From NCBI RefSeq assembly GCF_932526225.1, contig NC_064042.1, positions 10,556,540 through 10,616,539 of the forward strand: a stretch of 60,000 bases of DNA. The letters run 5' to 3'. Shown here piece after piece: positions 22,401 through 30,780 of this stretch (position 1 is the first letter of the stretch; the number at the start of each line of letters is the position of its first letter). This DNA is from Nematostella vectensis (Eukaryota > Cnidaria > Anthozoa > Actiniaria > Edwardsiidae). Made by a program: the position numbers and the translations under genes. The notes under the pieces are model-generated. The model was not told the DNA's origin. It saw only the letters and a list, made by a program, of their open reading frames with translations, and searched no databases.

Positions 22401-25352
22401 ATTCTGAATTCCCAAATTTTTTTTCTTAATCCCGACCCCGTCAAACATTCCCGAATCGCGGTTGGTTCTCCTCGGAATCCCGGTAAAAAAATGCTAAACC
22501 CCGCATCGCCCAAAAAGTAAGTAAGTTCACCGATCCGTTATTTCCGTTTCCTTACCATTTTCCCGTCTTTCTCTATCATGCGGTGACGCCACGACGCTGG
22601 CGACTAAAACAACAAAGATCCACAACATCTTTTGCTCCAAGACGGCTCCAATGCAGTATTAGGACCTCGGTTAACAAGACCACGAGAAGAGTGTTGTACA
22701 AGGAATACACTCCGTGGTTATACACGGAAGGGGGCGTGACTAGTCTCACGGGAGAGACTAGGGAGGGAGGGATAGGGACAATATTTGCCTCATTTAAAAC
22801 GTCATGGCTGCAAGCTTTGACAGTCTCCCCATAGACTGACTGCCGTTTGAATCGTACAAGATTCATGAATATTTTTATGGAATTTCCTAATACTATAATA
22901 TTTTTATATGGTGTTTTAGATCGAAACAGTCAGATCCTCTGTTAGTTTATTTTTCGATTGTTCTTTTGAAAACATGACACAAATTATGAACTAAATCTAC
23001 AATGAGTGTCCCCTCAGCTGTTCGCCGTGTAACCGCTGTGTACATCACACATCATTTTACGTGGTGACAGCGAGGTCTATTGGGGCGTACCGTGTACAGG
23101 GTTTCTGTGTTATAGGATATTGTGCATCGTCAGTGAACAATGCTGTTTGAGCAAGTAGCTCTATTTTGAGTTCGCCTTATTTGAACTCGAGTCATTTGTA
23201 CAAATACAATGACAAATACACCTTTTTGGGGGGTTGCCGTGTGTAATTATAGTGTAACAATATCACCTAACCACGATACGAGGTTACTATTGTTACAAAC
23301 AAAGTACAAACTAAGCTTATATAAAAAGTTGGCCCTTGTACAACTTTGTTTTATTTTTCCTGTCAAATTTCGCCCCCTTATTTGATCAGGTCTGCGTTTC
23401 AAAGTATGATTGTAAATGTTGTCTACGACGGAATCATGCGATTGACTGTGAAAGTTATCCTTTCGGTTACGACACTGCAGAGGGGCGAAAACCGGAATTG
23501 CTATGCTAAAAGTTAGGCAGGATAACAAACGATTAACTTTGACATGGGTCACTTGACCCCTGAGGGGGGAAGGGCGGTCATTGTGTAACTTGCAGATAGC
23601 TATAAATAAATCTTAAACTTGTAGCATTATTTTCCCGTATTCCGGGAAAATAAGGCATCGAGTATCGCGAAACTCCTGTGAAAATATTCGAGCTAGGTAC
23701 TGAGACTGACTGAGAGGTTGGTATAAGCCTGTGAGTTGGTATAAGCCTGTGAGTTGATAAGCCTGTAAGTTGGTACGCCTGTGAGTTGGTATAAGCCTGT
23801 GAGTTGGTATAAGCCTGTGAGTTGGTAAGCCTGTGAGTTGGTATAAGCCTGTGAGTTGGTATAAGCCTGTGAGTTGGTTTAAGCCTGTGAGTTGGTAAGC
23901 CTGTGAGTTTGTAAGCCTGTGAGTTGGTTAGCCTGTGAGTTGGTATAAGCCTGTGAGTTGGTAAGCCTGTAATTTGGTACGCCTGTGAGTTGGTATAAGC
24001 CTGTGAGTTGGTATAAGCCTGTGAGTTGGTAAGCCTGTGAGTTGGTAAGCCTGTGAGTTTTAAGTCTGTGAGTTGGTAAGCCTGTGAGTTGGTATGTCTG
24101 TGGGTTGGTAAGCCTGTGAGTTGGTATGTCTGTGGGTTGGTATAAGCCTGTGAGTTGGTATAAGCCTGTGAGTTGGTAAGCCTGTGAGTTGGTATAAGCC
24201 TGTGAGTTGGTATGACTTTGGGTTGGTAAGCCTGTGAGTTGGTATGTCTGTGGGCTGGTAAGCCTGTGGGGGGGGGGCGGTCATTGTGTAACTTGCAGAT
24301 AGCTATAAATAAATCTTAAACTTGTAGCATTATTTTCCCGTATTCCGGGAAAATAAGGCATCGAGTATCGCGAAACTCCTGTGAAAATATTCGAGCTAGG
24401 TACTGAGACTGACTGAGAGGTTGGTATAAGCCTGTGAGTTGGTATAAGCCTGTGAGTTGGTATAAGCCTGTGAGTTGGTATAAGCCTGTGAGTTGGTAAG
24501 CCTGTGAGTTGGTATAAGCCTGTGAGTTGGTATAAGCCTGTGAGTTGGTTTAAGCCTGTGAGTTGGTAAGCCTGTGAGTTTGTAAGCCTGTGAGTTGGTT
24601 AGCCTGTGAGTTGGTATAAGCCTGTGAGTTGGTAAGCCTGTAATTTGGTACGCCTGTGAGTTGGTATAAGCTTGTGAGTTGGTATAAGCCTGTGAGTTGG
24701 TAAGCCTGTGAGTTGGTAAGCCTGTGAGTTGGTAAGCCTGTGAGTTTTAAGTCTGTGAGTTGGTAAGCCTGTGAGTTGGTATGTCTGTGGGTTGGTAAGC
24801 CTGTGAGTTGGTATGTCTGTGGGTTGGTATAAGCCTGTGAGTTGGTAAGCCTGTGAGTTGGTATAAGCCTGTGAGTTGGTAAGCCTGTGAGTTGGTATAA
24901 GCCTGTGAGTTGGTATGACTTTGGGTTGGTAAGCCTGTGAGTTGGTATGTCTGTGGGTTGGTAAGCCTGTGGGTTGGTAAGCCTGTGGGTTGGTAAGCCT
25001 GTGAGTTGGTATAAGCCTGTTAGTTGGTATAAGCCTGTGAGTTGGTATAAGCCTGTGAGTTGGTATAAGCCTGTGAGTTGGTATAAGCCTGTGAGTTGGT
25101 AAGTCTGTGAGTTGGTGAGCCTGTGAGTTGGTATGTCTGTGATTCCGTAACAGTACGGTGACAGTAAAACGAAAGATGACTGAACCTTTAGGGAAATAGT
25201 TTTGATCATTTACTGCATGTTTTAATCAAACTACATTTCGTGTTTTTCAGGGATGCTCCCTGAAGCAAGCAGAGGACGACATGGAGGCGATGTTGGCATC
25301 GTTTGTGAATTCCTCTCCCGACTCGGATGAATTAGATCATTACGAGCTCTAG
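16086..25352 (+). CDS. PELP1: PELP1/Rix1-like gene, last three exons (copy A)
   Basis: Exons 16086-16289, 16847-17632 and 25251-25352 (TAG at 25350-25352), all joined in phase 0 with GT-AG borders; earlier exons lie before the window. The first exon encodes a helical segment with [19 protein letters not shown], and the second starts [19 protein letters not shown]. Both correspond to the RIX1-type helical region of PELP1 (its Cys-Arg-x-x-Leu-Tyr and Ser-Glu-Ala-Leu-x-Thr stretches). The rest is low-complexity, Ser/Thr-rich and ends with a nuclear-localisation-like [10 protein letters not shown] and an acidic C-terminus (SDELDHYEL). PELP1 is the scaffold of the PELP1-TEX10-WDR18 (Rix1) complex with SENP3, for 60S ribosome maturation in the nucleolus and nucleoplasm. 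The vertebrate glutamate-rich tail is absent. The last intron contains the antisense astacin gene and a minisatellite. Confidence 0.8.
16432..16487. repeat. (TA)n microsatellite
   Basis: About 55 bp of TA repeats in a PELP1 intron; the copy B counterpart near 54870-54888 has only about 19 bp. Another (TA)n tract is at 4619-4655. Confidence 0.9.
18006..22628 (-). CDS. Astacin (M12A) metalloprotease, six exons (copy A)
   Basis: Exons (complement): 22556-22628, 21861-22022, 20890-21043, 20036-20139, 18729-18800 and 18006-18238. All are GT-AG and join in consistent phase to give 265 codons. Exon 1 is a signal peptide ([19 protein letters not shown]). Exon 2 is the pro-segment ending in [12 protein letters not shown], the usual start of the mature enzyme. 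Exon 3 carries [10 protein letters not shown] and exon 4 [10 protein letters not shown]. The zinc site [19 protein letters not shown] is split between exons 4 and 5, and the Met-turn YGSIMHYG is in exon 6. The protein ends soon after the catalytic domain ([10 protein letters not shown]), so there is no ShK, CUB or EGF domain. It is predicted to be a secreted zinc endopeptidase made as a zymogen. The gene lies antisense in the last PELP1 intron. Confidence 0.92.
19182..19455. repeat. ~147-bp tandem duplication in an astacin intron
   Basis: The block from GGAAAGAGATGTTCCGC through ACGACGACGGCTAGGACAAC to AAAACATTAGGTTAAG occurs twice in a row. It is followed near 19665-19770 by short repeats of CGTCATCGCTTAATTGCTTT. 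The same arrangement is in copy B at about 57578-57855. Confidence 0.8.
19772..19970. mobile_element. PiggyBac-like MITE, right end deleted (copy A)
   Basis: Left terminal repeat AGGCCGCATTGTCACCAGTT and the body match the family, but the last ~45 bp and the right inverted repeat are missing: AAAAATCATC is followed directly by AAGTTTTAG. Copy B keeps the full element (58166-58411), so the deletion is private to copy A. It lies in the astacin intron. Confidence 0.85.
21586..21765. mobile_element. G/C-tract short repeat element
   Basis: Starts GGGACGGGTCTAAGGGGG and ends CTGTACCCGCCCCTGCACC. Related edges (GGGGCGTGTCTAGA, GCCCGTACCCAGGATT, CTGGCTACGGGCCTG) occur near 18625, 20160, 25366 and 26270-26440, each next to G or C tracts. 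They look like a family of small non-autonomous elements; the boundaries are approximate. Confidence 0.4.
22629..23564. other. Gene-free stretch upstream of astacin exon 1
   Basis: Holds the presumed astacin promoter (read leftwards), but I see no clear TATA or initiator assignment. No gene was recognised. Confidence 0.35.
23565..25140. repeat. 16/18-bp minisatellite with a higher-order duplication
   Basis: Two arrays (about 23715-24270 and 24420-25140) of GTTGGTAAGCCTGTGA (16 bp) and GTTGGTATAAGCCTGTGA (18 bp). The block from GGGCGGTCATTGTGTAAC to the array start (about 23573-23720) recurs at about 24277-24430, so array plus leader was itself duplicated with a period near 705 bp. The long open frame on - (24550-25209, Thr-His-Arg-Leu-Thr repeats) is a by-product of the period. 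It lies in the last PELP1 intron, just before the final exon. Confidence 0.9.
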
Positions 25353-25464
25353 ATATGCGAACACAGGCCCGTACCCAGGATTATTCTTGGGGGCGTGCGA
25401 AATCCGAAAAAGTGGACCTAATTTTTTGGGGGGAGGGAGTTTTCTGATATTTTTTATTTTTTTG

Positions 25465-25608
25465 ATATTTTTTCCGGCACGAAAACCCCACGGCCGCCAT
25501 CTTGGATAACGCGCTCCGCAGGGGGCGCATTCCGCCCTCCCCCTGCGGAGCGCGTTATCCAAGATGGCGGCACACTTCGTGTTTTCGGGGTTTTCGTGCC
25601 GGAAAAAC
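25465..25608. mobile_element. Foldback element with near-perfect stem
   Basis: TTTTCCGGCACGAAAACCCC at the left returns as its complement GGGGTTTTCGTGCCGGAAAA at the right. The inner arms CCGCCATCTTGGATAACGCG and CGCGTTATCCAAGATGGCGG also pair, leaving a loop of about 8 bases. It is a MITE-like palindrome about 110 bp downstream of the PELP1 stop codon. Confidence 0.85.
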
Positions 25609-25978
25609 TATCAAAGCCTACAAGTATGCTAATACCAGAGTGATCTAGCTTATGCTTTATAGTTTTGTCTACAAATAGCACGTCTATTGAGAACCGAAAG
25701 TGGACTTAAGGCCGTTGTGGGAGGGTGCGTACTCTCTCCTCAATCAGCCCATTCCCTAGAGGTATTCAGGATTCCTATGGTTTCCCTTGATGCAAGAGGG
25801 GCTTGGGAGATCTATACCAGAGAACGCAACGTCACATCAAACACAGGAAACATAAAACATCAACGGAACGAACACCAGAAACTTGGCCGCCAATTATCTT
25901 AGGCTTATTTGCATAAAAGCTACCACTGCTCACCCCCAATTGACCAATACTAAGTATGTGCCTTTGTCTTTTGGTTAA

Positions 25979-26213
25979 AGCCGCATTGTCACCAGTTTAC
26001 TTCCGGAAACCTCAACCGTTAAAAGACAAAAGAATCCATTATAATCCGAGATATATAACAGGCCATCCGTTCTAAATTATCAATCACAACCTCAAAGAAA
26101 CTTCCAATAGACATACTGCTTTCAATATTTTGAAATATTTTTCGCGTTTTCCGTTAAAAATCATCGGAGATTGTTACGTAATCGACCTGAAGTAAACTGG
26201 TGACAATTCGGCT
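25979..26213. mobile_element. PiggyBac-like MITE, 235 bp
   Basis: Same family as 15780-16025, flanked by TTAA on both sides (25975-25978 and 26214-26217), with a small internal deletion after CTTCCGG and slightly diverged right terminal repeat (GACAATTCGGCT). Confidence 0.85.
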
Positions 26214-26269
26214 TTAATTGTCTGTGGGATAATGTGGGAACTGTTTGCATGGGGCTTAACAGTCGGGCC

Positions 26270-26440
26270 TCATCCAGGGGGGGGGGGGTGTTTCAGGGTA
26301 TTCTGAAGAACCCCCAATTTGACTGGAAGGTCCACTCTATTGAAGGAAATATGAGTACCACTTTGAGCTAGGACGAGCTACCTAAGAGAAAATGGTCCAA
26401 ACAAACCCCCCCTGCTCAAAATCCTGGCTACGGGCCTGTC
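26270..26440. mobile_element. Short G/C-tract element
   Basis: Begins CGGGCCTCATCCAGGGG and ends CCTGGCTACGGGCCTG, an imperfect inverted pair, with G and C runs inside. It resembles the edge at 25366-25390. From 26441 to 27322 I see no gene or clear element. Confidence 0.4.
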
Positions 26441-27322
26441 AGGAAAACAAGGCTCATGGGTGAAGTGAATTGAAGTAGTGCAAGAGGCATTCAATACTAA
26501 AACCTCCTCTACAGTTTTTCTGACCTAAATCACACTATTGCTTGAGCCCAATGTGTAGGAGACTAAACCTCTATGCTCTGGACCAGTTCTTTTACAGCAT
26601 ACCAAACCTGGGCTATTACTAGAACTAAAAATAATAATTGCCTTCCCCTTGCTTATACTGGGGCATGATTGAGAGTTACTGTAATGTTGCCTGATGTTAA
26701 GGTCTTGCCAATAAACAAACAACTAACCCAATAGGAATGTCTCATTTGATGAAATATAAAAAGAGTTTTCCCCTGCTAATATAGTTTACATCTCAAATCT
26801 TAAAATCCTCAGCTTTTTTAACCAAATTCGTTGTATCACACCCTCCATTTTCAAAACTCGAAAAAAATTGCTGCATTTTCTTATCCATCAATAATCATAT
26901 TCTAGCATAAAAACCACTTGCCAATGCAATTGTTTGGGAAAAGCTAGAGTCATGTTTTTAACTGAACTTGAAAGAGGCAAGCTTATTTACACCTGCCTCC
27001 TTCCATGTTTGACAGATCCGAAAATGCACCAAAGCATTGAAACTGCAACAACAAATTTGGCTATATGTTAGATTTACAATTAAGATTTGGGATTTAAGTT
27101 GTTTGGTTGAAACGGATCCGAGAATATATCACAAATTGAAAAATTCAAGGGTTGAGCAATTAAAATAAAGCCTCACATAAAACGTGTCAAGCTTCCCAGC
27201 CTACAAAAAAATATATCTTTATAATATTCTATACTTTTTTTATAAAAATGTAAAAAAGATTTCAAGAAGTAGAAATGTTAAAATTTTTTTACCAAACTGT
27301 ACTTATTCAAAAAAAAACTCCC

Positions 27323-28682
27323 TTATTTTTCATGACAGTCATCCTTTCTTGTAGTCCTAGTAGATGTTACATGCTTACGTAACAAGTAGCCATCTACTGT
27401 CCCTTTGCAGCGTTCCAATCTTTGCTCCTCCCGAGCCTCAGCGTTCAATTCTTTCTGCAGTCTTAGTGCAAGCTTAAAATCTTCCTCCTCTTGTAGCTGT
27501 TTTTGTTTCAGCAACTCTGCATACGCAGGATCAACCTCAGACAAGGCAGCAAGGTTATCTTGGGAAAGAGTTTCGGCACTAGAGTAACCGTCAGAGTTGC
27601 TTTCACACCTTTGGTTGTGCTGAGTGGGTGTTTCGTCCTTAGATTTCGGACTGAACCATTTCATTAAAGTAGGTAATTGTTTCTTTGTTGTTTTTTGAGC
27701 TTGTTTTACAGTAGAGCTTGGAGAGGTTGAGTCCTGATCCACAGTGGTTGGTGCTGCTGGGGTAACCTTTTTAATAACAATGATCATCAGTAGTGGACAT
27801 AAGACTTCAAATAAGGGGAGACATCGACTATTCAAAATACATTATACACCCATTTCAATAAAGGTTGTCAGTGCAAATGGCAGTTCTACAATTGAAAGTA
27901 GCCACGTGTCTCGAAGAATATGGATAAATCAAAACAATTATCCATTAAAGTTACCAATGCTACTGTAGGCTCTGATATTGTTGGACTTTGTTTAACACCT
28001 TTAATTTTACCAATAATTAGTACCCATAAGCCATTTGCACAGACAACCTTTTGTGAAATAGGTATATTTCCCCACCCTTTGCATTTGAATTGTATCTTGT
28101 ATTTTATACAACCCAATCATTACATCTTACCCAGTCCCAGAGCTTCTCCTGTGTCTGACAAGCCAAGCTAAGTTATGCGATATCCAAGTAGCAAATACCA
28201 CTATGCCATTTGGCTTGGTACCTTAGTTGGCACATTAACTTCCTCACTCAAAGACTTAAAATGTAATTTGTGTGACAAATCTTTTACAAATGCAAAAATC
28301 AATGCAAATAAGGTATATATTTCAGTAGGGAACAAAATATACTTTAATCGATGTGAGATTCAAGCCATAAATAACTTCCAAATAAGGTATCCCAATGTTT
28401 AGAAGAAAAAAAAATAACAGTCACCCAAAATATAAGCATGAGGAGCAATATCTAAAAACTGGCCTCCTGACATATTCAGTGTATGCTACATTATTACATC
28501 ATAACATAAAAGGTGATTAAGTTTCCCAGTTTTATATATACCTTGTTTTGCAATTGCCTTGCAATCTCTTCATCCCTAAATCTTTGTTGTTCTCTTTCCA
28601 GTGCATCACTTTCACTCTCTTTCATAAGTCTCTGGATAAGCTCTTCACTTGCTCTTTTTTCTGCTTCTTGAGCCAGCCGCAG
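27323..28682 (-). CDS. RNF168/RNF169-like ubiquitin-binding protein, two 3' exons
   Basis: Exons (complement) 28542-28682 (47 codons, both borders clear) and about 27323-27766. The first encodes a charged helix (RASEELIQRLMKE then FRDEEIARQLQ) like the first ubiquitin-interacting segment of RNF168. The second has a Ser/Thr/Gln-rich linker, LPTLMKWFSPK, and a C-terminal helix DFKLALRLQKELNAEAREEQ followed by GTVDGYLLRK, like the MIU2 plus LRM module that reads ubiquitylated H2A. RNF168/169 act in the DNA double-strand-break response. The acceptor at 27767-27768 has a poor pyrimidine tract, so the second exon start is uncertain. No RING exon was found to the right (upstream on this strand) before PELP1 begins, so the gene is 5'-truncated here. 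It could be another ubiquitin-binding coiled-coil protein. Confidence 0.5.
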
Positions 28683-29756
28683 CTAGGAGTTAGACAGATA
28701 GGGATTTTGTTAACAATTATTCTGTAAAATATTAATTGTAATGTTAGATGCACACGAATCAGAACATCATGCAGTACTGAGGGCATGCTGGTCTTGTCAA
28801 AATGTCAAATATAAAACAGCAAGACTGGGGCAGTTTCCTTAAATAAGGAATAATTGCCAGGAATGAATGCCAGGAATAAGAGCTATTCCAGGAATAAATC
28901 CTCTATTCTAGACTAGCTACATGCTCGAGGATCCAGCGTACTTTGCGGTCGCTCCTAAAGGTCACTACGGCAGAAGAGCCGCTGGAAATGTTTTAACAAT
29001 TTTGAGTTCCAAACCCCTTGGGAGCTGCTGTGCTGTGATTGGGCTTTTTTTAGGTGTGAAAAAAAGGCCCAATCACAGCACAGCAGTGTTTACTTGTGAA
29101 TCCTAATTAACGGCACTCGCGTCGCTGACAAATGCTTTTCCTGTTTGATGGATCAAGACGAATTCTTTCTTGAGTTTAAGGTGGTGTGAGACCCTGAGGG
29201 GTGACTTTTTTTGAAAAGCACTAGAATAATTTTTAACCAACATACATACAACCTATGTGATCAGATAAATTTATTGACATACTTGACCAAACATTGCGTT
29301 GCTATGGCAACCAGGGGGGCTTAATTACCCCGAAATCATGGTATCCAGTCTTACAGTGATAACTCCTTTATTTTTTTTATCAATAGCCACCAAACTTTTA
29401 GGAAATCTTCTACTACAACATATGCATACAATGAAGTATAGAAATTACCCTGGTGATATTTTTCAAATTAGAGGAATATTTTGTCAGAAACTAATATTTG
29501 GATATTTGTTTGTCAGGTTTGAAAATTATTTTCAATTTGAGATTTAAAGCAAATGTTTATCCTTTAGGTCTTTGTATAAGAATACATATACTTCACAACC
29601 CCTGAAAAAAATAGCCAATTCCAACAAATTCTCTGGAAGATATCACTGTTAGAGTATTACTAATATACGGAAATCTCACAATTTGAGAAATCTCAAGTTA
29701 AAGATAACGTAAATGTGTAAATTCATAATATGAGGGCAGTGTTCAGATCATACTTT
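28683..29756. other. Gene-free stretch beside the putative junction
   Basis: Contains a short foldback at 29022-29084 and otherwise A/T-rich sequence. I searched for RING-type Cys-x-x-Cys exons on - and N-terminal PELP1 exons on + and saw neither. Confidence 0.4.
29022..29084. repeat. Short foldback (27-bp arms)
   Basis: GCTGCTGTGCTGTGATTGGG plus CTTTTTTT on the left pairs with AAAAAAAGG plus CCCAATCACAGCACAGCAG on the right, with a ~9-base loop. It may be a small MITE. Confidence 0.75.
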
Positions 29757-30190
29757 TTAAAATCCACCAGGATCATACAGAGAGCCCTCAGCTTGCTTCT
29801 TCTTGTCCTCTTTCTTTTTTCTTTTGCCTCTCAGGACCTTTCTCCTTCTTTTAGATGCCTCCTTACTTTTATACTCTGCAAGCCGAACTCTAGAAGTGTT
29901 ATCAAGGCCACAGCCTGCTTCCGTATATTTGCCGGCAGGGATTTTGAGGGCTTCCAACAGTCTTAGTACAGAGCTGTACCCCATGTTAAAATGACATACA
30001 GCATCATACAAGCCCAATTCCAGAATATCCCTGCCGACATGCACCTCCTTGGGCACTCGCTGCCAAATCATTGCATTCAAACTCTCATTCTGGTTCTGTG
30101 TTTTGCCATGTAGGCATTTCTACAGCAGACTGGCTTCACTTAGCCTAACATATACTGGCTTTACCTTGGCCAGTATCTCCAATGGCAGAA
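29757..30190 (-). pseudogene. Mutator-like transposase C-terminal fragment
   Basis: From about 30190 leftwards the frame reads LPLEILAKVKPVYVRLSEA, then a TAG, then KCLHGKTQNQNESLNAMIW, VGRDILELGLYDAVCHFN and a very basic tail ending at 29757. The NQNESLN, IW and YDAV-FN motifs are those of the animal Mutator-like transposase domain near its C-terminus. The in-frame TAG before KCLHGK and the absence of the upstream catalytic part mark it as a dead fragment. A weaker, broken continuation may extend to about 30450. Confidence 0.6.
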
Positions 30191-30780
30191 AACATACCGT
30201 TTCATTTGTTTCAAGTCAGCGAGATAGACCAACATTAATAATCATACTTTTGCTGCTTTATTGTCTTCGACTTCCTTCATCTTTAGAACATGGATCCTTT
30301 CTTATATTTTAGGCTTTTTGTAAAGACTTTTTTTGAAGACTTTCTTTCATCTCTACTTTGTTGTGAATCGGTAGTGTAAACGATCTTCCCCCATGTGATA
30401 ACCAGTTTGTTGGAAGCCAAATTCGACAGCGGACTCAGAGAAAATTGTAGATTCATTGATTAAAGCGGTCCAGGACTCCAAAAGGGTTTTCTCAAATAAT
30501 TTTCCCAATTCTTAGATGTTTGGAAATTTGTGTTTTATTGAGTGAAGGCAACCGTGTCAGCGAAGCGTGGTTACATAGACTGCGCGGGCAGGCAGGCGAG
30601 GCAGAACCACATGGCTCCCGCGTGATGACCAAAAAACCTCAGTCGCATAGTTATCTGGTTATATACCATTTTTCGATACTTATGGGGCTCCGCGCGGGGC
30701 CTATGGTATGGCCTCGCTGGCTCTGCTATGATGTATTATTTCATTATGTGTGTAGCTCATGTGATGTTGTATGTTTGCAG

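Noticed and set aside
24550-25209. 219-codon open frame on - made of Thr-His-Arg-Leu-Thr repeats
   Set aside because: It follows exactly the 16/18-bp minisatellite period, has no start context or homologue, and disappears outside the array.
29803-30312. Hydrophobic open frames on + at 29.8-30.3 kb
   Set aside because: They lie opposite the Mutator-like fragment; hydrophobicity comes from the antisense of Lys-rich codons.
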